The notes beneath the pieces were generated by a model. The model saw only the letters and a program-made list of their open reading frames with translations, did no database searches and was not told where the DNA came from. Source: Vreelandella neptunia (lineage in GTDB: Bacteria > Pseudomonadota > Gammaproteobacteria > Pseudomonadales > Halomonadaceae). Taken from it: a DNA stretch of 64,000 nucleotides. The translations under genes and the position numbers were made by a program. Location: assembly GCF_034479615.1 (NCBI RefSeq), contig NZ_CP140255.1, positions 1,612,001 through 1,676,000 on the forward strand, in the 5' to 3' direction. Below, piece by piece: positions 48,773 to 58,120 of the stretch; positions within the stretch are counted from its first letter, which is position 1; each line of letters begins with the position of its first letter.

Positions 48773-48797
48773 CGGCTTCAGGAACAAGGATGACACG

Positions 48798-49556
48798 ATG
48801 TCTATGAATTCGACGGCTATAAATTCTAAGCCCATCAATACTGGGCCCATCAATACTGGGCAAGAGGCGGCGGTAATGCTCGATTGTCAGTCGTTGACAC
48901 GAACCTACAGCGAAGGCCCCCAGGATCTGACGGTACTGGACAAGCTCAATTTGCAGGTGCGCGCCGGGGAGCGGGTGGCCATCGTGGGCAGCTCGGGTTC
49001 GGGGAAGACAACACTACTAAATCTGCTGGGCGGTCTTGATCGCCCTAGTGAAGGCCGTGTGATTATTGCCGGTGAGCCGCTATCAGGGTTGAATGAAGCG
49101 GCGCTTGGCAGCTTTCGTAATCGCTACATCGGATTTGTGTATCAATTCCACCATCTGTTGGCGGAATTCACTGCACTCGAAAATGCGGCGTTACCGCTAA
49201 TTATTCGCGGTCAGTCGAAAAAGGCGGCCGAGCAGCGGGCTATGCAGATACTCGAGCGGGTAGGCATGCAGCCGCGGGCGGATCATAAGCCGGGTGAGCT
49301 TTCCGGCGGGGAGCGTCAGCGCGTGGCCATCGCCCGGGCGCTGGTCACCGATCCTAGCCTGGTGCTGATGGATGAGCCCACGGGCAATCTGGATCAAACC
49401 ACGGCGGCGACTATTTTGGCACTAATGGATGAACTGGCCAAAGAGAGCGCCTGTGCGTTCGTGATTGTGACCCATGACGTTAGCCTGGCGGCCCATCAAG
49501 ACCGCGTGCTTAAACTGGATGCGGGTAAGTTGGTCGAGCAGGCCCCGGCGCTTTAA
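48798..49556 (+). CDS. lolD: LolD, lipoprotein-releasing ABC ATPase
   Basis: ATPase of the Lol transporter. Walker A GSSGSGKT at 64-71, signature LSGGERQR, Walker B LVLMDEP and a His-loop are all present. Two starts are plausible. The ATG at 48798 (AAGGA site) gives 252 residues with a Ser/Asn-rich extension holding PINTG twice, encoded by a 15-base tandem repeat. The ATG at 48876 (AGAGG site) gives 226 residues and lines up with ordinary LolD. With the second start the repeat would be intergenic. Confidence 0.93.
   Translation: MSMNSTAINSKPINTGPINTGQEAAVMLDCQSLTRTYSEGPQDLTVLDKLNLQVRAGERVAIVGSSGSGKTTLLNLLGGLDRPSEGRVIIAGEPLSGLNEAALGSFRNRYIGFVYQFHHLLAEFTALENAALPLIIRGQSKKAAEQRAMQILERVGMQPRADHKPGELSGGERQRVAIARALVTDPSLVLMDEPTGNLDQTTAATILALMDELAKESACAFVIVTHDVSLAAHQDRVLKLDAGKLVEQAPAL
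48831..48860 (+). repeat. 15-base tandem repeat at the lolD N-terminus
   Basis: CCCATCAATACTGGG occurs twice without gap (48831-48845, 48846-48860). Each unit begins CCCA and ends TGGG, so each can form a small hairpin. In frame with the longer lolD start it encodes PINTGPINTG. Confidence 0.9.
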
Positions 49557-49572
49557 CCGTCGGGATCATTCA

Positions 49573-50130
49573 TTAAACCTTATCGTCAAATTCAGCTTCT
49601 ATCTGCACACGCCGCTGCCGACGTATCTGGCGGCGGCGTTTCCAGTTATGGGAGACGTGCCAGCGCCAGATCAAGCGAATGCCAATATTGACCACAATCG
49701 CTAATATGAGCGCTGTTACCAACGAGCCGACGATCAGCGGCGGCATAATGTCGTGCATCTGTTCGGCGATCCAGCGAGTTGAAATACGCGAGGGGGCCTC
49801 CCGTACAGGGGCGCCGAGCAGAAAGGTGCCAATCCAGTAGTTGCCGTAAAAAATCAGTGGCATCGTTAATGGATTAGTAATCCATACCAAGCCCACAGAG
49901 AGGGCTAAATTGCAGCGTGTTAGGCGCGCACCCAGCGCGGCAACGACCATCTGAAAGGGGATGGGCAGCATCGCGCAAAACACGCCCACGCTGAATGCAT
50001 TGGCAACGCTTCGGCGAGTTAAAAGCCACAAACCCGGGTCTGCAATCAGCGGTGCCATAAAGCGTAGCGAGCGCTGTTTCCTGATAGTGTCGGGTTTGGG
50101 CATGTAGCGCTGCAGGAATCTGCGCGGCAT
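49573..50130 (-). CDS. DUF2062 membrane protein
   Basis: A 185-residue protein of the DUF2062 family with three or so hydrophobic segments (about 42-63, 76-96 and 136-160) and basic ends. The function is unknown. Its place between lolD and comEC on the opposite strand matches Pseudomonas. It converges with lolD (16 bases between stops) and diverges from comEC. Confidence 0.85.
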   Translation of the reverse strand: MPRRFLQRYMPKPDTIRKQRSLRFMAPLIADPGLWLLTRRSVANAFSVGVFCAMLPIPFQMVVAALGARLTRCNLALSVGLVWITNPLTMPLIFYGNYWIGTFLLGAPVREAPSRISTRWIAEQMHDIMPPLIVGSLVTALILAIVVNIGIRLIWRWHVSHNWKRRRQIRRQRRVQIEAEFDDKV

Positions 50131-50227
50131 GACGGATACTCTTGCCTATCGATGTGGCTCATTATCCATATCGAGCTGCCTTTCGGCTATGCTAGGCCAT
50201 CAATGAAGCGTCAGCAGAGAGGGTTCT

Positions 50228-52507
50228 ATGCGGTTAGGTGTTGCCATGCCAGCGGCGCTTGCGGCACTCGCAGGGGGGATGTTTGCCTGGTATTGCCACA
50301 CCGCAGGGGTGACTCCAAACGCATTTGGCTGGGTGTTGGTAGCCGCGTTGCTGGGAATGGGGTGGCGCCCACGCATAGGTATATGGCTGCTAATCGGCGC
50401 TTGGGTCTTTATTAGCGTACAAGGTGAATGGGGGAGTCGCTTACCGGCGGGTCTAAGCGGAGAAGATATTGCCATTGAAGCAACCGTGTTGACCGCCCAG
50501 CCGGTGGGTAACGCCACGCGTCTGCTGTTAAACGTTGATAAATGCCAAAGCTCTGCAAATAGTCCGGTACAACGCCCCAGCTGTTCCTCGCTCGCTAAGG
50601 TGCGCATAACCGCTTATAGCGATGAGCGATTTAAGCCCGGAGAGCGGTGGCAAATGACGCTGGGCTTGCGTCCTCCAAGTGGCTTTGCCAACCCTGATAC
50701 CTTCGATTATGAGCAGTGGCTGTGGCGTGAGGGAATCCATGCCACCGGCTACCTGCGCCAGGAGCCAGCGCCAGTTCGGCTCTCGTCTGCTGATCCCTCG
50801 TTGCGCCAGCTAGCGCTGGATTTTTTAGCCCGTCAGCCGCTCGACGAGCGAACCAAGCGCTGGCTGGCCGCATTGACGTTAGGCGATAGCGAACAGCTTA
50901 CCCAAGACGACTGGTCGCTACTGAATGCCACCGGCACCACGCATCTGGTGGTAATTTCAGGCTTGCATGTCGGGCTGGTGGCCTCATTTGTACTGCTGCT
51001 AGCCAAGTCAGTCGCTCGGTTTGCAACGCCCACCAACTGGCGTATGCGCACCTGGCCGTGGTGGTTGGCAGCGCTAGCCTGTGTCAGTTACGCCACCCTT
51101 GCCGGGATGGCGCCGCCGGCTATGCGGGCGATGGTGATGACATTGATCGGGCTGTGGGTGCTGAGTGGCCGGCATGCGCCAGGGGCTTGGCAGGGCTGGT
51201 GGCTGGCACTCGGGGTGGTACTTATAGTCGATCCGCTAGCGCTATGGCGACCTGGCATGTGGCTGTCGTTTGTGGCGGTGGCATGGCTGATTATTATTTG
51301 GCAGGGGCGGCAGCGCCCTCAAGGGATAAAGGGTTGGTGCTGGGCGCTGGTGAGATCGCAACTGCTGCTGGCCCCGCTAATGGCTGCCGCCGTATTGGTG
51401 GCCTTTGGGCGAGTGGCCCCCGCCGCTCCATTGATCAATTTAGCCGCCGTACCCTGGGTGAGCTCGGTAATGGTGCCAACGGCGTTGCTGGGGTGGCTGC
51501 TGTCACCTATTCCCATGGTGGGAGAGATGGTGTGGCAGCTGTTTGAGCAGGCGCTGAGCGTTTTTCACCTGTTGCTGACGTTTGCTGTGCAGCGTTGGCC
51601 ACTATGGGAACCTGATCGGTCGTTAGCATATCCGCTTGCCTGTGGATTGCTACTATTGTCGTTATGCTGGGGGCTGCCTGCCGTGCTACCAAGTTTACGC
51701 CTGGGAGCCACCACGCTGATCGTTGCGCTGCCCTGGTGGTCGCTTCCGCCATCGATTCCCCCCAATGCACTCAGAGTCAGCGTCCATGACGTGGGGCAGG
51801 GGCAGTTGATAGAGCTGCGTAGCGAACATTATCGCCTGCTCTACGACACCGGCCCGCGCTTTCGTAGTGGCTTTATGCCCTTGGAGACCTTGTGGTCGCC
51901 GGGCCAGCAGTTTGATCAAGTGATCGTCAGCCACGCTGATAATGACCATGCGGGTGGTATTGAGGCATTGTTAGCCGACCACGGGGTCAGCCAGTGGATG
52001 ACTCCTGCGGGGGAGGCGCTGCCAGTTGCCGGTATTGCTTGTCAGCGTGGGCAAACATGGCAGCGTGACGGGGTGAGTTACCGTATTCTCTGGCCGCCCG
52101 CGGGTGATAACGATTTATCTGCCAACGACCGCTCCTGCGTGCTAGAGGTAAGCGTTGGTGAACAGCGACTGGTGATTACCGGAGATGTGGCCACTGAAGT
52201 AGAGCGTCGCTTTCTGCGTGAGGTGGAGCTGCCTGTCCGAGTTTTGGTGGCAGGGCACCATGGTAGCGGCACCAGCTCGGGTATCCAGTTCGTACGTTCC
52301 ATCGCTCCTGAGCATGTAATATTTAGCGCCGGGCGGAGTAATGCGTTTCAACATCCGGTGGATGCCGTCGTGCGCCGTTTTCGCCAGCAGGGCAGCTGTC
52401 TATGGAGCACGGCCCATGACGGCGCACTGCGTTTTTGGCTAAACGCCGCCCAGCCCATCCAGATCGAAACGACGCGACCAGTGCCAGGAAGACGCAACCA
52501 GTGTTGA
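50228..52507 (+). CDS. comEC: ComEC/Rec2 DNA-uptake channel
   Basis: Inner-membrane channel for single-stranded DNA during natural transformation. The 759 residues have the three-part plan: N-terminal membrane helices with a DUF4131 OB-like loop (about 1-200), the Competence core (about 220-490, starting near the LVVISGLHVGL motif) and a C-terminal metallo-beta-lactamase-like domain with SHADNDHAGG. The frame is intact, so competence is possible, but comEC is also kept in bacteria not known to transform. Confidence 0.95.
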   Translation: MRLGVAMPAALAALAGGMFAWYCHTAGVTPNAFGWVLVAALLGMGWRPRIGIWLLIGAWVFISVQGEWGSRLPAGLSGEDIAIEATVLTAQPVGNATRLLLNVDKCQSSANSPVQRPSCSSLAKVRITAYSDERFKPGERWQMTLGLRPPSGFANPDTFDYEQWLWREGIHATGYLRQEPAPVRLSSADPSLRQLALDFLARQPLDERTKRWLAALTLGDSEQLTQDDWSLLNATGTTHLVVISGLHVGLVASFVLLLAKSVARFATPTNWRMRTWPWWLAALACVSYATLAGMAPPAMRAMVMTLIGLWVLSGRHAPGAWQGWWLALGVVLIVDPLALWRPGMWLSFVAVAWLIIIWQGRQRPQGIKGWCWALVRSQLLLAPLMAAAVLVAFGRVAPAAPLINLAAVPWVSSVMVPTALLGWLLSPIPMVGEMVWQLFEQALSVFHLLLTFAVQRWPLWEPDRSLAYPLACGLLLLSLCWGLPAVLPSLRLGATTLIVALPWWSLPPSIPPNALRVSVHDVGQGQLIELRSEHYRLLYDTGPRFRSGFMPLETLWSPGQQFDQVIVSHADNDHAGGIEALLADHGVSQWMTPAGEALPVAGIACQRGQTWQRDGVSYRILWPPAGDNDLSANDRSCVLEVSVGEQRLVITGDVATEVERRFLREVELPVRVLVAGHHGSGTSSGIQFVRSIAPEHVIFSAGRSNAFQHPVDAVVRRFRQQGSCLWSTAHDGALRFWLNAAQPIQIETTRPVPGRRNQC

Positions 52508-52578
52508 AGCGCGTCGCCATCAGGTAGAATTCCCCGCACTGCATACTATGGGCCCTAGGGTCTAGGCTAGGAGCGCGT

Positions 52579-54315
52579 GTGACTGATTCAGGTTGGGGTA
52601 TTTATAAGCGGTTGTTGGGCTATGTGAAACCGCATTGGCGGGCTTTTGCGCTAGCGATAGTGGGCTTTGTGGTTTACGCCGCATCGAGTACGGCGCTTGC
52701 GGAAATGATGAAGCGCTTGATTGATGGCATTCAAAACCCAGATGCAGCGTTTCGGCTATTTCTACCGCTGTTTGTGATTATTATGTTCTCCGCTCGGGGG
52801 GTAGGTACTTTTTTAAGCACCTACTTCATGGCCTATGTGGGTCGCTACGTGATTCATACCCTACGTTGCGACGTATTTGCTCATCTACTCCATCTGCCAG
52901 GCTGGTTTTTTGACCATCACTCCAGCGGTCAACTGGTATCGCGGGTGACCTACCACGTTGAGCAAGTCGCTGGGGCGGCGACCAAAGCGGTGACGATTAT
53001 TCTCCGTGAAGGGCTATTCGTCGTCGGCCTGGTGCTCTATCTGCTCTGGACTAACTGGATGCTAACGCTGCTATTTTTGGGCGTGACGCCGATCATTGCC
53101 GTGGTGGTGAGCTACGTCAGCAAGCGCTTTAGGCGCATTTCAAAACGCATTCAGCACTCCATGGGCGATGTCACCCACATTGCCTCGGAAGCGCTGTCGG
53201 GCTACCGGGTAGTGCGCACCCACGGCGCTGAGCCGTATGAAAAACAGCGCTTTGAGCGGGTAAGCGAAGAGAATCGCCGCCAAAGTATGAAAGAAGCCAT
53301 GACCCGTGCGGTCAGTTCCCCTGTGATTCTAATGTTGGTGGCCATCTCCATGGCGCTACTGGTTTGGCTGGCCATGGCACCCTCGCTGATGGAGAACATG
53401 ACGCCTGGTGAGTTTGTGGCCTTTATTACCGCGGCTGCTCTGATGATCAAGCCGGTACGTCAACTGACCGAGATTAACGGTGAAATTCAGAAAGGCCTGG
53501 CGGCCGCGTCAGAGCTTTTCGGGTTGCTGGATATGACCCCTGAAGAGGATAGTGGCAAACACATCGCCAGCCGTTTAAGCGGCGATGTCGTGATCGATCA
53601 TGTTAGCTTCCGCTACGCCGACGACCAGCCTGAAGTTCTGCACGATATTAATCTACGCATAGCGCCGGGCGAGCTGGTGGCGATAGTCGGGCGTTCGGGG
53701 AGCGGCAAGTCCACTCTGGTCAGTTTGCTGCCGCGTTTTTACTGCCCCACCCAAGGCAGTATTACTATCGATGGCATTAATGTTGACGAATACGCGCTTG
53801 GCCCACTGCGCCAGCAGATTGCCCTGGTGTCGCAGCAGGTAACGCTATTTAACGCCTCGATTGCCGATAATATTGCTTACGGGGTGGCCAACCCTGATCC
53901 CCAGGCTGTTCAGGCTGCGGCTGAAGCCGCCTATGCCCATGAGTTTATCGATAAGCTCCCTAATGGTTATGCCACCACCGTGGGTGAAAATGGCGTGATG
54001 CTCTCGGGCGGCCAACGCCAGCGGCTGGCGATTGCCCGGGCGATCTTCAAGGATGCGCCGCTACTGGTGCTGGATGAGGCCACTTCCGCGTTGGATACTG
54101 AATCCGAGCGCTATATTCAAAAAGCCCTTGAGCGAGTCTGTGAGGGGCGCACCACGCTGGTCATCGCCCACCGCCTCTCCACCATCGAGCGGGCTGATCG
54201 AATTGTGGTGATGGATCAGGGACGTATTATCGAAGAGGGCTCGCATCAGGCATTGCTGGAAGCCGATGGCGCCTACGCAGCGCTACATCAGCTGCAGTTT
54301 CAAGAAGCGCCATGA
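52579..54315 (+). CDS. msbA: MsbA, lipid A flippase
   Basis: Homodimeric ABC exporter that flips lipid A-core from the inner to the outer leaflet of the inner membrane. Six membrane helices (about 20-300) precede one nucleotide-binding domain with Walker A GRSGSGKST at 371-379, signature LSGGQRQRLAIARA and Walker B LLVLDEATSALD. Length 578, close to E. coli (582). The start is GTG with an AGGAG site. It lies directly before lpxK, as in E. coli; in P. aeruginosa this spot holds exbB-exbD instead. A TTGAAG/TAGAAT pair upstream is only 15 bases apart. Confidence 0.95.
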   Translation: MTDSGWGIYKRLLGYVKPHWRAFALAIVGFVVYAASSTALAEMMKRLIDGIQNPDAAFRLFLPLFVIIMFSARGVGTFLSTYFMAYVGRYVIHTLRCDVFAHLLHLPGWFFDHHSSGQLVSRVTYHVEQVAGAATKAVTIILREGLFVVGLVLYLLWTNWMLTLLFLGVTPIIAVVVSYVSKRFRRISKRIQHSMGDVTHIASEALSGYRVVRTHGAEPYEKQRFERVSEENRRQSMKEAMTRAVSSPVILMLVAISMALLVWLAMAPSLMENMTPGEFVAFITAAALMIKPVRQLTEINGEIQKGLAAASELFGLLDMTPEEDSGKHIASRLSGDVVIDHVSFRYADDQPEVLHDINLRIAPGELVAIVGRSGSGKSTLVSLLPRFYCPTQGSITIDGINVDEYALGPLRQQIALVSQQVTLFNASIADNIAYGVANPDPQAVQAAAEAAYAHEFIDKLPNGYATTVGENGVMLSGGQRQRLAIARAIFKDAPLLVLDEATSALDTESERYIQKALERVCEGRTTLVIAHRLSTIERADRIVVMDQGRIIEEGSHQALLEADGAYAALHQLQFQEAP

Positions 54316-54353
54316 GGCTATCAATATGAGCATTTTGATATGAGCCGATTGTG

Positions 54354-55382
54354 ATGAGCTCTGCCAAGACAACGCTGTCAGAGCGCTGGCTACGGGGCGC
54401 TTACCAGGGCAGCCGCTGGCTATCGCCGCTGAGGCCGTTAGGGGCGCTGTACCAGTGGGCCATGGCGCGGCGGGAGCGGGAGTACTCTAGTGGCAAAAAA
54501 GTCACATGGAGGGCGCCGGTGCCGGTTATCGTGGTAGGCAATATCACCTTGGGAGGGACGGGTAAATCGCCGCTGGTGGCGTGGCTAGCTGGTTGGCTGG
54601 TGGCCCAAGGCTGGACGCCAGGTATCGTTAGCCGCGGCTATGGCGGAAAAGCGCCCAGTTACCCGCTACTGGTCACTGCTGACACTAACGTTGCCGAAAG
54701 CGGTGATGAGCCGCTGATGCTGGCTCAGCAGACGGGAGTGCCGGTGGTCGCAGATCCTAATCGTGTGCGCGGCGTTCAGGCACTGGTAGAAAAGGGCTGC
54801 GATATTATCTTGAGCGACGACGGTTTGCAGCACTTGGCGCTGGATCGAGATATTGAGTTGGTGGTTGTGGATGGTGCCCGTGGATTGGGCAACGGGCGCT
54901 GCCTGCCCGCAGGGCCGCTGCGCGAGTCGCCCAGCCGGTTGCAGCGTGTTGACGCGGTGATCGTCAACGGCGAATCACAGCCCTCTCTGCCGCTTACTCC
55001 GTCTATTCTGCAGTCAGCCACCACTATGCAGCTGGCGCCGCTATGCTGGCGCCGCCTTGATGACGGCGCACGTTTTCCGCTTGCGCCACTGCCGTTTACG
55101 CTGCCGGTGCACGCGGTGGCAGGTATCGGGCATCCCGAGCGTTTTTTTCGTACACTCTCCGCGTTGGGTGTTGAGGGCGAGTGCCACCCGTTGGCCGATC
55201 ACCAGCACTTTAGTGCGGACGCGCTAAGCTTTGCAGATACCCGCCCAGTGATTATGACCGCTAAAGATGCCGTTAAGTGTTACGCCCTGGCCCCGCCTAA
55301 CAGTTGGGTATTAGATGTGGAGGCAACCCTTCCACCCGAATTTGAGCACTGGCTGGCAGCGCGGCTGTCGGCACTTTCCTAA
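54354..55382 (+). CDS. lpxK: LpxK, tetraacyldisaccharide 4'-kinase
   Basis: Membrane-associated kinase that phosphorylates the lipid A precursor at 4'. The P-loop [12 protein letters not shown] (61-72) and the ILSDDGLQH catalytic segment (about 152-160) are clear. The start at 54354 is used; a GTG one codon earlier is possible. Length 342. Confidence 0.95.
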   Translation: MSSAKTTLSERWLRGAYQGSRWLSPLRPLGALYQWAMARREREYSSGKKVTWRAPVPVIVVGNITLGGTGKSPLVAWLAGWLVAQGWTPGIVSRGYGGKAPSYPLLVTADTNVAESGDEPLMLAQQTGVPVVADPNRVRGVQALVEKGCDIILSDDGLQHLALDRDIELVVVDGARGLGNGRCLPAGPLRESPSRLQRVDAVIVNGESQPSLPLTPSILQSATTMQLAPLCWRRLDDGARFPLAPLPFTLPVHAVAGIGHPERFFRTLSALGVEGECHPLADHQHFSADALSFADTRPVIMTAKDAVKCYALAPPNSWVLDVEATLPPEFEHWLAARLSALS

Positions 55383-55395
55383 AGGAGATACGCGC

Positions 55396-55641
55396 ATGGA
55401 TAAGGAACTGCTGGCAATGCTGGTCTGCCCGTTGTGCAACGGTAAGCTGAAGTATGACCGCGACGCTCAAGAGCTGCGCTGCCACTACGATGGCCTTGCC
55501 TATCCGATCAAAGAGGGGATTCCGGTGATGTTGCCGGAAGAGGCTCGCGAGATGGATGCCGATGAAAAGCTGCACACTTCACAAGGGCGTTCACCAGGTC
55601 GTTCTCCAGGGCGTCCTCAAGAGCGTTCAGGAGACGCTTAA
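55396..55641 (+). CDS. Trm112/YcaR family small protein
   Basis: An 81-residue protein of the Trm112-like YcaR family, often found between lpxK and kdsB; its role in bacteria is not known. The N-terminal [11 protein letters not shown] zinc-ribbon half-site (about 8-18) and the [18 protein letters not shown] segment match the family. After about residue 60 there is an unusual Arg/Ser/Pro/Gly tail ([18 protein letters not shown]). AAAGGAGA precedes the ATG. The stop overlaps the kdsB start (TAATG). Confidence 0.9.
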   Translation: MDKELLAMLVCPLCNGKLKYDRDAQELRCHYDGLAYPIKEGIPVMLPEEAREMDADEKLHTSQGRSPGRSPGRPQERSGDA

Positions 55642-56441
55642 TGGCCGTTTTTGATGACATGGCTGATGAAATGGTTAATTTCAAGGTGCCTGACTTTACC
55701 GTCGTCGTACCTGCCCGCTATGGCTCTACCCGGCTGCCCGGCAAGCCACTGCTTGAAATTGCCGGGGAACCGATGGTTGCTCACGTATGGCGCCGTGCTT
55801 GCCAAAGCCACGCCAGCCGAGTGGTCGTGGCAACAGACGATAGCCGTATTCGTGATGCTATGCTGCCCTACGGCGCCGAAGTGATCATGACCCGCGACGA
55901 TCACCCATCGGGCACCGACCGCTTAGCCGAGGTGGCTGATATATTGGCATTGACGGATGATGCGCTCCTGGTGAATGTGCAGGGCGACGAGCCGCTGATT
56001 CCTCCCGCGCTGATCGACCAGGTGGCGCTGCGCCTAGCCGATGATCCTGAAGCGTCGATAGCCACGCTGGCGGAGCCTATCAATGACGTGGACACGCTGT
56101 TTAATCCCAACGTGGTCAAGGTCGTGCGCACACTGCAAGGCCGCGCGCTGTATTTCTCACGGGCGCCCATCCCCTGGGATCGTGAGCAGTTCAAAGCGCC
56201 ACCGTCCATGCTGGCAACCGATGCCTGGCTGCGCCATATCGGGTTGTATGCGTATCGTGCTGGCTTTCTAGCCGCCTATCGGGACTGGCCTGCCTCAAGC
56301 CTCGAACAGCTTGAACAGCTCGAGCAGTTGCGTGCGCTGCAGAATGGTCACGCTATTCAAGTGGCATTGGCCTGCGAAGTAAACCCCGCCGGTGTTGATA
56401 CGGCCGAGGATCTAGCGCGGATTCGGGCGCTGCTGGCCTAA
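55641..56441 (+). CDS. kdsB: KdsB, CMP-KDO synthetase
   Basis: Activates 3-deoxy-manno-octulosonate as CMP-KDO for LPS core synthesis. [16 protein letters not shown] (about 22-37) is the CTP-binding motif; [15 protein letters not shown] and NVQGDEPLI are also present. With the start at 55641 the protein (266 residues) has about 18 residues before the usual beginning; the overlap with the upstream stop favours this start. A Glu-Gln-Leu triple repeat occurs near residue 217. Confidence 0.94.
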   Translation: MAVFDDMADEMVNFKVPDFTVVVPARYGSTRLPGKPLLEIAGEPMVAHVWRRACQSHASRVVVATDDSRIRDAMLPYGAEVIMTRDDHPSGTDRLAEVADILALTDDALLVNVQGDEPLIPPALIDQVALRLADDPEASIATLAEPINDVDTLFNPNVVKVVRTLQGRALYFSRAPIPWDREQFKAPPSMLATDAWLRHIGLYAYRAGFLAAYRDWPASSLEQLEQLEQLRALQNGHAIQVALACEVNPAGVDTAEDLARIRALLA

Positions 56442-56515
56442 CGCGGGTTCGGGCGTTGCCGACTTAGCGCAGGGGCGGGCGCTTGCTTGGGCAGCTCAGT
56501 TTTTAAGGAGCTATC

Positions 56516-56980
56516 GTGAAAGTATTATTTGTATGTTTAGGCAATATTTGCCGTTCACCGACCGCCGAAGGTGTTTTTCGTCGTGCTCTTGAGCGAGCAG
56601 GGTTGGCCGATGAGGTCGAGATAGACTCCTGCGGCGTCGGCAGTTGGCATTTGGGCAAAGCCCCAGACGCCCGCGCCCAGCAGGCAGCACTACTGCGCGG
56701 TATCGATATAAGCGACCTGCGTGCCCGCCAGCTAAGCGAGCACGATTTTACCCAATTCGACTACGTGCTGGGCATGGATCAGGACAATCTACGCGCCATG
56801 CGCGAGCTGCAGCCTGCCAATAGCCAGGCGCATGTTGGGCTGTTTTTAGATTTTGCTGGTACCCCCGGTGCTGAAGTCCCAGACCCTTATTTTGGCGGTG
56901 ATGAGGGATTTGAGAAGGTTCTAGATATGATTGAAGCTGCATCAGAAGGGCTGATTCGACACCTTAAGCGAGAGCTGTAA
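56516..56980 (+). CDS. Low-molecular-weight protein tyrosine phosphatase
   Basis: Arsenate-reductase-fold phosphatase of 154 residues. The catalytic loop Cys7-Leu-Gly-Asn-Ile-Cys-Arg13-Ser is at the N-terminus and the general acid lies in VPDPYF (about 122-127). Relatives act on tyrosine kinases of polysaccharide export, but no such kinase is in the window and the substrate is unknown. The start is GTG with an AAGGAG site. Between kdsB and murB as in Pseudomonas. Confidence 0.92.
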   Translation: MKVLFVCLGNICRSPTAEGVFRRALERAGLADEVEIDSCGVGSWHLGKAPDARAQQAALLRGIDISDLRARQLSEHDFTQFDYVLGMDQDNLRAMRELQPANSQAHVGLFLDFAGTPGAEVPDPYFGGDEGFEKVLDMIEAASEGLIRHLKREL

Positions 56981-56993
56981 TGGGGCTAATGGT

Positions 56994-58016
56994 GTGGCTG
57001 CACAGATGAATATTCTCAGCAATGTGGATTTGTCCGCCGCTAATACACTTAGGCTCCCCTGCCAAGCAGAGCGCTTCGCGTCACCAAAGACATTAACAGC
57101 ACTACGCCAAACGGTAGCCGAGGCACGCCATAAAGGCTGGTCCGTCACGCTGCTCGGTGGCGGCAGCAATGTTCTGCTTCCCGAGGCACTACCAGGTTTG
57201 GTGGTGCGGCCTGATTTGCAACAGCACTGGCTCAGTCAGCGTCAAGGGCAGGTGCTTGCCCACGTAGGGGCGGGGGTTAATTGGCATACGCTGGTGATGG
57301 CGACTGCTGCACGCGGCCTGTGGGGCATTGAAAATCTAGCGCTCATCCCCGGCAGTTGTGGTGCTGCGCCGGTGCAGAACATTGGTGCCTACGGTGTTGA
57401 ACTTGCCGATACGCTGCAAGCGGTGCAGGTAATGGAGCTTGCCACCGGGCGGGTAAATTGGCTAAGCGCGCAAGAGTGCGGCTTTGGTTACCGTGAGAGT
57501 ATTTTTAAAGGCGAGTTGGCAGGTAGTATTGTGATCACTCAGCTAGTCTTGCGTTTGTCACCCACGCCTGCCCCCCGGCTAGGGTATGGCGATCTCGCTG
57601 CACGTTTAGCAAGCTCTCCCACGCCGCTGGCGGTAGCCGAAGCGGTATGTGGTATTCGACGCGAGAAGCTGCCCGACCCACAGGTGCTGGCCAATGCGGG
57701 GAGCTTCTTCAAAAATCCGCTGGTAGCTGATGTGCTGGCAGCGCAGTTGTTGCAGCAGTATCCTGCTATGCCCCATTTCCCACAGGAAGGAGGGCAAACA
57801 AAGCTGGCGGCGGGGTGGTTAATCGACCAGTGTGGCTTGAAAGGGATGCGTGATGGTGCCTTCGGAGTACACCAGCATCAAGCGCTGGTGCTGGTGCACT
57901 TTGGCGGCGGTGATCGTCAGGGGCTAATGAAAACAGCTAGCTATATCGCTGACCAAGTCGAGGCACGCTTTGGGGTGCGCTTAGAGCCCGAGCCGCGGTT
58001 AATTAATCCCTGTTAG
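56994..58016 (+). CDS. murB: MurB, UDP-N-acetylenolpyruvoylglucosamine reductase
   Basis: FAD enzyme that reduces the MurA product to UDP-MurNAc. The FAD-binding LLGGGSNVLLPE (about 54-65), the GIENLALIPGSCGAAPVQNIGAYG stretch (about 107-130) and the YRESIFK motif are present; the late segment resembles type I MurB of E. coli. Length 340 from a GTG at 56994; an ATG at 57006 would remove four residues. Last gene before the terminator shared with rne. Confidence 0.95.
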   Translation: MAAQMNILSNVDLSAANTLRLPCQAERFASPKTLTALRQTVAEARHKGWSVTLLGGGSNVLLPEALPGLVVRPDLQQHWLSQRQGQVLAHVGAGVNWHTLVMATAARGLWGIENLALIPGSCGAAPVQNIGAYGVELADTLQAVQVMELATGRVNWLSAQECGFGYRESIFKGELAGSIVITQLVLRLSPTPAPRLGYGDLAARLASSPTPLAVAEAVCGIRREKLPDPQVLANAGSFFKNPLVADVLAAQLLQQYPAMPHFPQEGGQTKLAAGWLIDQCGLKGMRDGAFGVHQHQALVLVHFGGGDRQGLMKTASYIADQVEARFGVRLEPEPRLINPC

Positions 58017-58040
58017 TTAATTTCTATTAGTTAATTTCTA
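58013..58040 (+). repeat. 14-base tandem duplication over the murB stop codon
   Basis: TTAGTTAATTTCTA occurs twice in tandem (58013-58026, 58027-58040). The first copy contains the murB stop TAG, so the duplication repeats the stop region just before the terminator. Confidence 0.9.
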
Positions 58041-58068
58041 TGCCCTGCCTCTAAGGTGCACATAACGC

Positions 58069-58097
58069 AAAAATCCCCGCCGAAGCGGGGATTTTTG
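58069..58097. terminator. Bidirectional terminator between murB and rne
   Basis: Perfect 12-base-pair stem, AAAAATCCCCGC paired to GCGGGGATTTTT with a CGAA loop. Both strands end in T5, so it serves the two converging genes. Confidence 0.93.
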
Positions 58098-58120
58098 TTA
58101 CTACAACACGGTGAACCGAT

